A stretch of 64,000 nucleotides of DNA, from NCBI RefSeq assembly GCF_003076635.1, contig NZ_QDKG01000003.1:124001-188000 (forward strand). Direction: 5' to 3'. Under the pieces are notes generated by a model. The model worked only from the letters and a program-made list of their open reading frames with translations, did no database searches and was not told the DNA's origin. How positions within the stretch are numbered: the first letter of the stretch is position 1; the number at the start of each line of letters is the position of its first letter. Below, piece after piece: positions 25,774 to 33,523 of this stretch. Both the position numbers and the translations under genes were made by a program. Source of the DNA: Sphingobacterium corticibacter. Its GTDB lineage: Bacteria; Bacteroidota; Bacteroidia; Sphingobacteriales; Sphingobacteriaceae.

Positions 25774-26619
25774 ATGAAAGCACTGAAATGTGTACTATCA
25801 ATGGCAATACTGATCATTGCAGTAGGCGGTTGTTCCAAGGATTCTGCCATTTCAAAAGATCCTGTTATCGTAGAAGAAAACAATCCCGGTAAATTGATCG
25901 AAGTAAAGTCATGGTATCAGAGCTACACAAATGGCAGCATTAGTACAAGTAAGAAAGAATGGGAATATTGGAAGTATGATAATTCTGGTAAATTGTTGAG
26001 TAGTAAGACTTATGAGACTTACAGTTACGACAATAGCTCAGGCTATCCCATCACTAAAGTTTTCACGTACGACACTGACGGAACTGTCAATCACTGTAAC
26101 ATCGAGCAAGGAGCTTCCAAGTTTACTAAGAAATACTATTATAATATGGATAAATCGATCTCTTCAGAAGAAGATTGGATTAATTCCCGCTTGATGGATA
26201 CACATACTTTCACATATAAAGAAGGTAAGATATCTGAGATACATACTGATAATTGGTTTGCTATTTATAAATACGATGCCAAATCGCTACCTGTCACTAT
26301 CGATTATTTTAGAAGTGATAAGAAACCATGGGTTACCCACACGTATACTTATGACGATCGTGGTAGTTTAACTAAGAAAAGTTACCATAGCTTAGAGACA
26401 GGTGCTAGAATGGTTTATTATACCGCTGCCTATGAATATGATAACAAGGGTCGGGTTAGTAAAAAAACTTTTAGAGATGGAATCGGCTTGGACTTTGATT
26501 ATGAAGTAGTATCACAATATAATGACAAAGATCAACTCCTTTCTCAAAAAATAAGGACAATAAGCAATGCTGTCTATAGCGATTGGATGTATATAACTTA
26601 TGATTATACCTATCAGTAA
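25774..26619 (+). CDS. Lipoprotein with YD/RHS-like repeats
   Basis: 281 residues. MKALKCVLSMAILIIAVGGC is a lipoprotein signal with lipobox VGGC; SKD after Cys is typical of Bacteroidota outer-membrane lipoproteins. The mature part contains repeated units such as YWKYDNSGKLLSSKTYE, TYTYDDRGSLTKKSYH and YEYDNKGRVSKKTF, i.e. the YDxxGxL pattern of RHS/YD repeats, which build beta-sheet shells in surface proteins. Too short for a full RHS shell. Its ligand is unknown. Shares its promoter block with the Big2-type gene at 27455 but not its protein family. Confidence 0.8.
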   Translation: MKALKCVLSMAILIIAVGGCSKDSAISKDPVIVEENNPGKLIEVKSWYQSYTNGSISTSKKEWEYWKYDNSGKLLSSKTYETYSYDNSSGYPITKVFTYDTDGTVNHCNIEQGASKFTKKYYYNMDKSISSEEDWINSRLMDTHTFTYKEGKISEIHTDNWFAIYKYDAKSLPVTIDYFRSDKKPWVTHTYTYDDRGSLTKKSYHSLETGARMVYYTAAYEYDNKGRVSKKTFRDGIGLDFDYEVVSQYNDKDQLLSQKIRTISNAVYSDWMYITYDYTYQ

Positions 26620-26687
26620 TTTACTGAAATTACTGTAGGTGGAGTAGTCTGGAAAGTGAGGTAATCAGTCTGTCCTAAATATTTTCC

Positions 26688-26695
26688 TATATTTA
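26688..26695 (+). promoter_or_regulatory. -7-like element for the first Big2-type lipoprotein gene
   Basis: TATATTTA (one mismatch to TAnnTTTG) in the context TTTCCTATATTT, identical to the context before the gene at 27455. It lies 17 bases before the ATG at 26713. Confidence 0.45.
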
Positions 26696-26712
26696 TAGAA
26701 AATTATGATGCC

Positions 26713-27402
26713 ATGACTAATTTTCTAAAAATAAGCACGTACCTATTCCTTTGCATTTCCATTGTCGCCTGCTCCAAAGACGATCCGCAGCCTGTCCCAG
26801 CATTAAGCAGGAGTGAAGCGGTAATTAAATATGATGAAGATGTCCAGTTTAGAGTCCCAAATTTTTCTGATGTAACGTGGTTCAGTAGTGATGAGTTTGT
26901 GGGGACGGTTGATGAGTCTGGCAAGTTCACCGCGCAACACATCGGAGAAGCCACGATCACAGCGGAAGTAGACGGAAAAACCCTTATTGCGCGTGTCGTT
27001 GTCGAGCCATATGTTACCAGTATGGTAGAGCCATACGTCAATTTTGGAGGTAGTGTCCAGAGTATAAAAGAGTATGAAAAGCGCGAAATATTCTCTGAAA
27101 ACAATACTTTTCTTGTTTACTACGGCCAAGGGGATCTTGAAAACACCGTAGGTTACATCACCTACCAAGGAGTAATGACCGGCGCCCATATAAATCTTAA
27201 ATTTGAGCACAGTGTCATTCAAAGTGCGATGACCTTTTATAAAGAACGATATAATTATCTAGGAAAGGTTGAGAATGGTAGAGAATATTTCGAGAGTAAA
27301 GATGGTTTATATCGCGTTTTCATAAGTAATGAATATGCATACTACACGAAAGACCTTTTCCCTGGTTCAACAGTTATCAAGGAAGTAAGCATGGAATGGT
27401 AA
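26713..27402 (+). CDS. Big2-type lipoprotein, tandem copy 1
   Basis: 229 residues. The signal ends IVACSKDD, a lipobox with Cys22 or thereabouts. Residues about 35-100 look like one bacterial Ig-like Big2 domain: DVTWFSSDEFVGTVDESGKF, TAQHIGEATITAEVDGKTLI, ARVVVEPYV. The remaining 130 residues have no family I know. It is a paralogue of the next gene along its whole length, and of the fragment ending at 25720. Probable surface lipoprotein; function unknown. Short leader after a TATATTTA box. Confidence 0.8.
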   Translation: MTNFLKISTYLFLCISIVACSKDDPQPVPALSRSEAVIKYDEDVQFRVPNFSDVTWFSSDEFVGTVDESGKFTAQHIGEATITAEVDGKTLIARVVVEPYVTSMVEPYVNFGGSVQSIKEYEKREIFSENNTFLVYYGQGDLENTVGYITYQGVMTGAHINLKFEHSVIQSAMTFYKERYNYLGKVENGREYFESKDGLYRVFISNEYAYYTKDLFPGSTVIKEVSMEW

Positions 27403-27430
27403 ACCGTAAGTGCCGAGTGAATTAATTTCC

Positions 27431-27438
27431 TATATTTG
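27431..27438 (+). promoter_or_regulatory. -7 promoter element for the second Big2-type lipoprotein gene
   Basis: TATATTTG, 16 bases before the ATG at 27455, preceded by the shared TGGTAAACCGTAA end of the upstream gene. The same arrangement (gene end, then box, then start) occurs at 25718-25774. Confidence 0.6.
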
Positions 27439-27454
27439 CTGAAAATATCTAATT

Positions 27455-28132
27455 ATGAATTACGCTGTCAAATTCGCTACACTTATTTCATTACTGTTAC
27501 TGTTCCTAGGCTGTTCCAAAGATGATTCTTTCGAACTCAATCAATCCGAAGTTCTCTTGCACTACGATGAGGGATTTGTTTTTAACCTGCAAGGCGCTTC
27601 TAATGTAGAGTGGTCTTCAAGTGATGAGTTTGTCGGGACTATAGGACAGAATGGTAATTTTTCTGCAAAGCATATTGGGGAGACGGAAGTTACAGCTAAG
27701 TCGGGAAGTCGCACATTTACAGCCATCGTCAGAGTTGAGCCCTACATTACCGACATCATTGAACCTGTACTAAAGTACGGTGTATATAGTGAGACCATAA
27801 GAAATGAGGAAACTAGAGAATTTATCAGCGAGGATGCTTCACAAGTACGGTTTATGGGGCAGGGAGAACGCGAGTATAGGGTCTATTATAATTTGAGAAA
27901 TGGAGTTGTAGATAATAGCGTCATAGTATTTACTCCAAAGGAAAATCTCCGAGATGAACTCAGCGTCTTTTTTGGAGAGAGATACGAGTTAATAGAAAAC
28001 ACAGCGGAACGAATGACCTACATTAACAAGGAAAAAACTATAGGAATAAATATCCAAGCTACCTTCGCTGTGGGAGTTCATGCAACATGGGTTCCTAGTT
28101 CATATACTGTACCGGCTGACAATGGTAAGTAG
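27455..28132 (+). CDS. Big2-type lipoprotein, tandem copy 2
   Basis: 225 residues. Signal MNYAVKFATLISLLLLFLGC with lipobox FLGC, followed by SKDD. The Ig-like part is nearly parallel to copy 1: NVEWSSSDEFVGTIGQNGNF, SAKHIGETEVTAKSGSRTFT, AIVRVEPYI. The C-terminal part has diverged more, with FTPKENLRDELSVFFGERY against SVIQSAMTFYKERYN. The next lipoprotein gene downstream (28167) is dead. Function unknown; the tandem duplication with divergence suggests surface variation (inference). Confidence 0.8.
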   Translation: MNYAVKFATLISLLLLFLGCSKDDSFELNQSEVLLHYDEGFVFNLQGASNVEWSSSDEFVGTIGQNGNFSAKHIGETEVTAKSGSRTFTAIVRVEPYITDIIEPVLKYGVYSETIRNEETREFISEDASQVRFMGQGEREYRVYYNLRNGVVDNSVIVFTPKENLRDELSVFFGERYELIENTAERMTYINKEKTIGINIQATFAVGVHATWVPSSYTVPADNGK

Positions 28133-28166
28133 ACAGTTGCAATATTTTGTTCGATGATGTTTGATT

Positions 28167-28310
28167 ATGAAACTACTTTAATACTTACCTCTACTCGTTG
28201 CCGCACTGCTGACGCTGCTTGGATGGTCTAAAGACATTGAGCAGTATAATACACAGATTGTTGGAACCTGCGAAATGACCGACTGGAACGGCAGAGCTGT
28301 AACCAGATGA
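28167..28310 (+). pseudogene. Dead lipoprotein gene with an early stop and a lost lipobox cysteine
   Basis: From the ATG at 28167: MKLL, stop, YLPLLVAALLTLLGWSKD, then IEQYNTQIVGTCEMTDWNG and RAVTR, stop. The signal and the SKD after it are those of its neighbours, but codon 5 is TAA and the lipobox Cys is TGG (Trp). Both changes would abolish export and anchoring. The IVGTCEMTDWNG part resembles the start of a lipocalin-like domain (IVGTWxxxxWxG). Only 48 codons remain before the tRNA-linked repeats begin. Confidence 0.65.
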
Positions 28311-28362
28311 TGAGGAGGTAGTTGCTAAACTCATGAATCGGGCGGAAACAAAGAAAGCAACT

Positions 28363-28395
28363 CTTTCGTTGAGGCTTTTCGTGATCACGCTGGGA
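28363..28395. repeat. Duplicated tRNA-Lys 3' end and terminator arm (degenerate copy)
   Basis: 33 bases identical, except one, to 28492-28524, which holds the terminator right arm and the 3' end of the tRNA-Lys gene; the copies are 129 bases apart. The copy ends in the T arm and then diverges. This is the classic footprint of integration at a tRNA 3' end, although no integrase is left. Confidence 0.7.
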
Positions 28396-28481
28396 GTGGC
28401 TCAGTCCCACAATTCCCGCACACTAATCCTGAGCCTTCTCTGAATCGAACCCTTGGGTTCTCATCCCAGCTATAAACGACG

Positions 28482-28507
28482 AAAGCCTCAACTTTCGTTG
28501 AGGCTTT
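28482..28507 (-). terminator. Terminator of the tRNA-Lys gene
   Basis: AAAGCCTCAAC (28482-28492) pairs with GTTGAGGCTTT (28497-28507) around a 4-base loop that is GAAA in the RNA made from the minus strand. It begins 4 bases after the tRNA 3' end. Confidence 0.75.
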
Positions 28508-28510
28508 TCG

Positions 28511-28583
28511 TGATCCCGCTGGGATTCGAACCCAGGACCACTACATTAAAAGTGTAATGCTCTACCAGCTGAGCTACGGAATC
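28511..28583 (-). tRNA. tRNA-Lys (anticodon TTT)
   Basis: On the minus strand the 73 bases fold as a full cloverleaf: acceptor arm GATTCCG with CGGGATC (one G-T pair) and discriminator A; D loop AGCTCAGCTGGTAGAGC; anticodon stem TTACA/TGTAG with loop CTTTTAA, giving anticodon TTT; T arm CTGGGTTCGAATCCCAG. CCA is not encoded. This is the only tRNA in the window and is the probable anchor of the integration hot spot described at 28363. Confidence 0.96.
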
Positions 28584-28691
28584 GAACTTCTTATTTTCGA
28601 AGTAACCTTCGTTGTTTGAAGTGATGCAAAGGTACGTTTTTATAAGACAATTGCAAATATCTTTTTCAATTTTCTCCCGATGCGCTATTAT

Positions 28692-29387
28692 TTACTTGGG
28701 GTTTTCTTTACGATATTGTGTATAAGATTCACTGATATAGATTCTTAAGTCTTCCGGACTGGCGCTTTGAATAAATGACAAACTTGGTCGATAGCCATCG
28801 CGAAATAGCGGAATCTCATCATCTGTAAGTGGCGTCATGGATCGAATCAGCTGATTGGTAAACACGCGATCTACCGTGCGATTGTCGCGTTCTGTAATCA
28901 GGATATCCAAATTGCTGCGTGCTTGCTTGCCGCGTCTTCCAAATAAGCGGGAAGGAGAGACCCGAAGTCCGCCGCGCTGCTGGCTTGCTTCTGCAGCTTT
29001 ACCATCATTCTTGGCGCGCGCAATTTCGGATGCTAGCCGACTGTCGGATAAACGGGTTACGTATACTTCATTGATCACTAGTGTTTCCTGATCTCTTACC
29101 AGATATACACGGCGCAATCCTTGTTCATAGATGAAGATGGTATCCGCTTCGTAGCCACCGCCCGAAAGCCGGAGATAATCATTAGCTTTTGCTTCGATTT
29201 TAAAATTACCTTCGCTATCGGTCTCCGTTTGCTTATTTGTACTTAGGTTTTTAACTAGTATACCGCGCAGCTTATTACTGCTTTCGAGGTCATACACTAC
29301 GCCTTTTAGTTCCTGACCAAAGGCGCTTAGCCCAGAGGTCAGGAACACAATTGCCATAATGGTAATTGATAAATACGTTCTTTTCAT
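28692..29387 (-). CDS. Exported carboxypeptidase-regulatory-like domain protein
   Basis: 231 residues. MKRTYLSITIMAIVFLTSGL begins a signal peptide that probably ends near AFGQ. Residues about 26-95 are a CarboxypepD_reg-like beta sandwich: LKGVVYDLESSNKLRGILVK, then TETDSEGNFKIEAKANDYLR. The rest is charged and ends in a region with NQLIRSMTPLTDDEIPLF and FIQSASPEDLRIYISESY. It is translated after the M1 peptidase gene: the start is 2 bases after that stop, so they are an operon and the two proteins probably act together at the envelope. The open frame extends to 29405 inside the peptidase gene; the ATG at 29387 fits the signal. Confidence 0.8.
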   Translation of the reverse strand: MKRTYLSITIMAIVFLTSGLSAFGQELKGVVYDLESSNKLRGILVKNLSTNKQTETDSEGNFKIEAKANDYLRLSGGGYEADTIFIYEQGLRRVYLVRDQETLVINEVYVTRLSDSRLASEIARAKNDGKAAEASQQRGGLRVSPSRLFGRRGKQARSNLDILITERDNRTVDRVFTNQLIRSMTPLTDDEIPLFRDGYRPSLSFIQSASPEDLRIYISESYTQYRKENPK

Positions 29388-29389
29388 TT

Positions 29390-31348
29390 TTAGTTGGCTC
29401 TCCAAGTATTGTTTTCTTGATTAACATCTGGATACACGTGATCCGGATCGATAGTGACTGACGTCAATCTCTCTGTAGTTTCTAACGCAAATGACCAGCT
29501 TTTGTTTCGTTCCCAGATATCCACAGGCAATTTTTTACGTATTTTTTTTCCGCTCTCGGTTGTCGCTTCTATCACCACCGGAAGAGCCAGTTTTTGCAAG
29601 TTGCTAATCTTGATAATGGCACCTTTTTCGGGCGACATTTCTACATAGCGTACTTCATCGATTGCTTGATCCAACAGCCAGTTGTGCTGAAACCATCCAC
29701 GCCAAAACCAAGCAAGATTTTCACCTGTTTCATTTTCGATCGTGCGGAAGAAATCTTCTGGTGTTGGATGTTTGAAAGCCCAAGCATGTACATAGGCGCG
29801 GAAGGCGGCATCAAAGCGTTTTGCACCAATAATCTCATCACGTAATAAGCGTAAACCAAAACCAGGTTTGTAATATGCCAGAATTCCTAAGTTGCGCTCA
29901 CGCATATTTTGAGGTGAGCTCATAATAGGCTCCAATCCCGGTACGGCAAAAGCCGCCGTCATGCTATTGCGATCGCCCATCCGGCGCTCATACTCGCCAT
30001 TGTTGAATGCCGCTGTAGAAAGATCGTTAATGAAGGTGTTAAATCCTTCATCCATCCATGCATGTAGGCGTTCGTTGCTACCTACGATCATCGGAAACCA
30101 ATTGTGCCCAAACTCATGATCCGTCACACCCCACAAGCTACCCGCTTTCGCTTGGCTAGAACAGAATGAAATACCCGGATACTCCATACCACCTACATTC
30201 GAAGCAACATTCACGGCCGCAGGGTAGGGATATTCGAACCATTTCTTAGAATAATATTCGATCGATGCTTTGGTGTATTCTGTAGAGCGCTCCCAAGCAT
30301 TGCCGCCGTTACTCTCTGCTGGATAAGCAGACATGGCTAATGATGTTTTGCCGCTCGGAAGGTTGATCTTCGCTGCATCAATGATGAATGATTTGGAAGA
30401 TGCCCACGCAACATCACGTGCATTTTCCAATCGGTATTTCCAAGTGAGTTCTTTCTTACCACTTGGGCGAGATTGTTTATTGGCTACCTCAGCAGCGCTG
30501 CGAATCATCACCGTTTTATCACTCTTTTGCGCGTCTTTGTACCGTGTCAGTTGGTCACTCGTCCATACGTCTTGTGGGTTCAACAATTCACCACCCATCA
30601 CTACAATGTGATCAGCAGGAGCGGTGATCTCTAGATTGAAATCTCCGTATTCACAATAAAACTCGCCTGGCCCTGTGTAAGGAAGTGTATTCCAACCTTG
30701 CACATCGTCATAGACATACACGCGTGGATACCATTGCGCGATCGCGTAGATATTACCCTGTTTGGTTTCTAATATTCCGGTACGATCTGCGCCGTACATC
30801 GGGATGTTGTACGCATAGTCAATAGTCAAAGTGGTCTTTCCACCGTTTGCGGCCAATGGCTTAGCAAAATCAACACGCATACGCGTATCGTTGATCGTAT
30901 ATCTAGTGTCGTTTTGCCCGGTCACACCAACAGAAGCAATCTCATAGCCACCTTTGAAGTCGTTGCCAGCGCTGCCGTATCGACTATTGGATAGCGGTAT
31001 GACTGCCTGTCCGATTGAATTTGGCTCAAAAAGATTTTGATCCAACTGCAGCCAGATAAAGTCCAAAGCATCCGGACTATTATTGGTATAGGTAATGGTC
31101 ACCTGACCTGAGATTCTGTTTGCTTGATCATCAAGACGAACCTTCAAATCATAGCTTGCGGCATTCTGCCAATAACTGTGCCCCGGACGACCACTCGCAG
31201 AGCGATATGCAGAGCCATTATTGTTATAGAATATTGGATGGAAAGCTTCTGTATAATTGTATAGTGACTCTGTAGTCTGCTGTGCTTGTAGCGTTAAAGT
31301 GCTAATGGCCATCCCAGCCATCGCTACACAGGATAATAGTTTATTCAT
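29390..31348 (-). CDS. M1 family zinc aminopeptidase-like protein, exported
   Basis: 652 residues with a signal peptide ([20 protein letters not shown] then QAQ). The N-terminal beta domain spans about 50-260. The exopeptidase signature GxMEN is GGMEYPG here. Zinc motif HEFGH at 411-415, with the second Glu in [11 protein letters not shown]. The helical C-terminal domain is shorter than in full-length PepN. Such exported M1 proteins are common in Bacteroidota; the ENP change from Asn to Tyr in GGMEYP is typical for that branch (from memory). Middle gene of an operon of ArsC-like protein, M1 peptidase and CarboxypepD_reg protein (gaps of 14 and 2 bases). Confidence 0.9.
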   Translation of the reverse strand: MNKLLSCVAMAGMAISTLTLQAQQTTESLYNYTEAFHPIFYNNNGSAYRSASGRPGHSYWQNAASYDLKVRLDDQANRISGQVTITYTNNSPDALDFIWLQLDQNLFEPNSIGQAVIPLSNSRYGSAGNDFKGGYEIASVGVTGQNDTRYTINDTRMRVDFAKPLAANGGKTTLTIDYAYNIPMYGADRTGILETKQGNIYAIAQWYPRVYVYDDVQGWNTLPYTGPGEFYCEYGDFNLEITAPADHIVVMGGELLNPQDVWTSDQLTRYKDAQKSDKTVMIRSAAEVANKQSRPSGKKELTWKYRLENARDVAWASSKSFIIDAAKINLPSGKTSLAMSAYPAESNGGNAWERSTEYTKASIEYYSKKWFEYPYPAAVNVASNVGGMEYPGISFCSSQAKAGSLWGVTDHEFGHNWFPMIVGSNERLHAWMDEGFNTFINDLSTAAFNNGEYERRMGDRNSMTAAFAVPGLEPIMSSPQNMRERNLGILAYYKPGFGLRLLRDEIIGAKRFDAAFRAYVHAWAFKHPTPEDFFRTIENETGENLAWFWRGWFQHNWLLDQAIDEVRYVEMSPEKGAIIKISNLQKLALPVVIEATTESGKKIRKKLPVDIWERNKSWSFALETTERLTSVTIDPDHVYPDVNQENNTWRAN

Positions 31349-31362
31349 TCGTATGCGGTTTT

Positions 31363-31728
31363 CTATAAGGTTGTTTCGTAAGTTTTTTCGTCAAATCCAA
31401 CGATCAAGCCCGATGCATGTTCGATGACCGGACGCTTAATCATGCTATTGTGCGCGGCAAGTACTTCATTCGCCGACGGCGCATCCACGATTTGCTGCTG
31501 CACCTCGGGCTCGAGCTTTCGCCAAGTCGTACCTTTTTTATTCAATAATGTTTCGTAAGAAACGTGTTTTTCCCACGCGGCCAACTGAGTAACCGTGGCT
31601 TGTTCTTTTTTGAAATCGTGAAATACAAAAGGTTTGTCATGCTGTGTGAGCCAATCCAGTGCTTTTTTTACAGTGCTGCAATTTTTGATGCCGTAAACGT
31701 GCAGTGGAGAATTATTGGATGCTGTCAT
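31363..31728 (-). CDS. ArsC/Spx-like thioredoxin-fold protein (YffB type)
   Basis: 121 residues. [14 protein letters not shown] carries one N-terminal Cys in the position of the ArsC catalytic Cys (NCSTV rather than CxxC), and [10 protein letters not shown] plus a final GFDEKTYE follow the YffB subfamily, which are glutathione-dependent reductases of unknown physiological role rather than true arsenate reductases. The C-terminal Arg-containing active-site loop is at MIKRPVIEH. First gene of the M1 peptidase operon. ATG at 31728. Confidence 0.88.
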   Translation of the reverse strand: MTASNNSPLHVYGIKNCSTVKKALDWLTQHDKPFVFHDFKKEQATVTQLAAWEKHVSYETLLNKKGTTWRKLEPEVQQQIVDAPSANEVLAAHNSMIKRPVIEHASGLIVGFDEKTYETTL

Positions 31729-31886
31729 GTTATAAAGATATCAAATTATCGTTTATATGGACATACGCGTAGCTAAAACTTGTTGAGAGCTTATGTGTTT
31801 AATGTATGTATGTGGCCTTGCACAAAAATATACAATGATTGTAAATCTCGAATAAAATTTGTATTTTAATAAGAAATTTTGAACAG

Positions 31887-32315
31887 ATGCATCTAGACAC
31901 TATTCACCTCGAAGTTACCTACAATGCGCCAGTAGAACGTGTATGGCAGGCATTAACCGAACCGGATCAAATTCGGGAGTGGTGTTATGATGTGCCCAAC
32001 TTCTTAGCGGAGCAAGGCACTGAATTTGAGTTTAACAAATTAGGGCATAAAAACATGTATTTGCATCGTTGTAAAATTTTAGATGCAAAAGACAAAAAGC
32101 GTTTGCAATACACTTGGAGCTATCCGGATTTGCAGATTGGCGAGTCCGTCGTGACTTGGGAACTGATCCCACGCGGACCTATTACCTCTGTGCGATTGGT
32201 ACACGAACACCTGCTTAATCATAAAGATGGCGGAGATGCGTTTACCGTAGATAGTTTTGATTCGGGTTGGAATAACATATTGAAGCGTTCATTAGCAGAC
32301 TATTTGGAAAAATAA
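31887..32315 (+). CDS. SRPBCC (AHSA1/START-like) domain protein
   Basis: 142 residues, a single hydrophobic-cavity helix-grip fold. Blocks: LEVTYNAPVERVWQALTEPD, QIREWCYDVPNFLAEQGTEF, CKILDAKDKKRLQYTWSYPD, VTWELIPRGPITSVRLVHEH and FDSGWNNILKRSLADYL. These match the AHSA1 family (Hsp90-activator-like). Ligand unknown. No signal. The next gene (GNAT) starts 2 bases after its stop, indicating an operon. Confidence 0.88.
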   Translation: MHLDTIHLEVTYNAPVERVWQALTEPDQIREWCYDVPNFLAEQGTEFEFNKLGHKNMYLHRCKILDAKDKKRLQYTWSYPDLQIGESVVTWELIPRGPITSVRLVHEHLLNHKDGGDAFTVDSFDSGWNNILKRSLADYLEK

Positions 32316-32317
32316 TT

Positions 32318-32599
32318 ATGGAATTTAAACATATAAATAAAGGTAAAAACGGAATTGTTTTGGCCTTAGAAGATGATGTACAATATGGTGAGATAACTTA
32401 CGTATCTCAGGGTGATAATCAAATTGTTATAGATCACACCGGTGTTGAATCTTTTGCGCGTGGTAAGGGGATAGCGAAAGCATTAGTAAGTGAATTAGTA
32501 ACTATCGCGCGAACAGAAAATTGGAAAGTGGTACCCTTATGTCCTTTTGCAAAGGCGGAGTTTGATAAAAATGCATCGTACGTAGATGTACTAGCATAA
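32318..32599 (+). CDS. Small GNAT-type N-acetyltransferase (YidJ-like)
   Basis: 93 residues, the GCN5-related short form. HTGVESFARGKGIAKALVSE is motif A with the acetyl-CoA pyrophosphate loop, followed by ARTENWKVVPLCPFAKAEFD, a hallmark of this short family. It lacks N-terminal strands of full GNATs, as normal for the group. Co-transcribed with the SRPBCC gene, and followed by the terminator at 32616-32639. Substrate unknown. Confidence 0.86.
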   Translation: MEFKHINKGKNGIVLALEDDVQYGEITYVSQGDNQIVIDHTGVESFARGKGIAKALVSELVTIARTENWKVVPLCPFAKAEFDKNASYVDVLA

Positions 32600-32615
32600 T
32601 CTTTTTTTATGCGAT

Positions 32616-32639
32616 AAAGTGAGGTGACTCACTTTTTTT
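32616..32639 (+). terminator. Terminator of the SRPBCC-GNAT pair
   Basis: AAAGTGAG (32616-32623) and CTCACTTT (32628-32635), loop GTGA, then a T run. Confidence 0.8.
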
Positions 32640-32688
32640 GTTTTCTTTGTAATCGTACAGATTTCAGAATTGGCACCCCGATAACAAA

Positions 32689-33504
32689 ATGGATGATATA
32701 GTTTCTTATTTCGCCGCGCTAGATCCGCTGATGGCGGCTTTATTTGCTGGTTTATTTACCTGGGGCGTTACTGCGCTCGGAGCTGCGTTGGTTTTCTTCT
32801 TCAAAGATATCAATCGCAAGTTTTTAAACATGATGCTTGGCTTTACCGGCGGCGTGATGATTGCGGCAAGTTTCTGGAGCCTGCTGCAGCCGGCTATTGA
32901 GATGAGTGCAGGCGAGGGGTTCAAAAAAGTGATGCCTTCGGCGATTGGTTTTGTGGCAGGAGCCTTATTTATTTTTGGTCTCGACAAGTTGATGCCGCAT
33001 TTGCATATCAATTTTGCTAAATCTGAAGGACCCAAATCGTCGTTGCATCGTACGACTTTATTAGTAATTGCCATTGCACTACACAATATTCCAGAAGGAT
33101 TAGCCGTAGGCGTACTGTTTGGTGGTGTGGCTTACGGATTGGGTGACGCTACAATTACGGGAGCGGTACTATTGACAATTGGTATTGGTTTGCAGAACTT
33201 TCCAGAAGGGGTGGCAGTTGCCATGCCGCTACGAAGAATGGGGTTGAGCCGTTGGAAAAGCTTTACCTACGGGCAATTATCCGCAATTGTAGAGCCGATC
33301 TTTGCGGTATTGGGTGTGTTGGCTGTCGGTTTTTTTGTGCCGGTGCTTCCTTATGCACTTGCTTTCGCTGCAGGTGCCATGATTTTTGTAGTGATCGAAG
33401 AAGTGGTGCCAGAAACTCAAGCAGAAGGGCATTCCGATGTGCCGATATTAGGATTTGTGCTTGGATTTGTCGTGATGATGGTATTGGATGTAGCGCTTGG
33501 CTAA
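32689..33504 (+). CDS. ZIP family metal transporter (ZupT-like)
   Basis: 271 residues, predicted 8 transmembrane helices. The metal-binding helices carry HNIPEG (132-137) and the matching NFPEGVAVAMP; in active ZIPs the second is also His/Asn-rich, here GLQNFPEG. The loop between helices 3 and 4 has HLHINFAKSEG. It imports Zn(II) or related divalent cations into the cytoplasm in other bacteria. The gene ends 20 bases from the end of rpoN on the other strand with little room for a terminator between. ATG at 32689. Confidence 0.92.
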   Translation: MDDIVSYFAALDPLMAALFAGLFTWGVTALGAALVFFFKDINRKFLNMMLGFTGGVMIAASFWSLLQPAIEMSAGEGFKKVMPSAIGFVAGALFIFGLDKLMPHLHINFAKSEGPKSSLHRTTLLVIAIALHNIPEGLAVGVLFGGVAYGLGDATITGAVLLTIGIGLQNFPEGVAVAMPLRRMGLSRWKSFTYGQLSAIVEPIFAVLGVLAVGFFVPVLPYALAFAAGAMIFVVIEEVVPETQAEGHSDVPILGFVLGFVVMMVLDVALG

Positions 33505-33523
33505 CATCCAATACTTATGAGCA

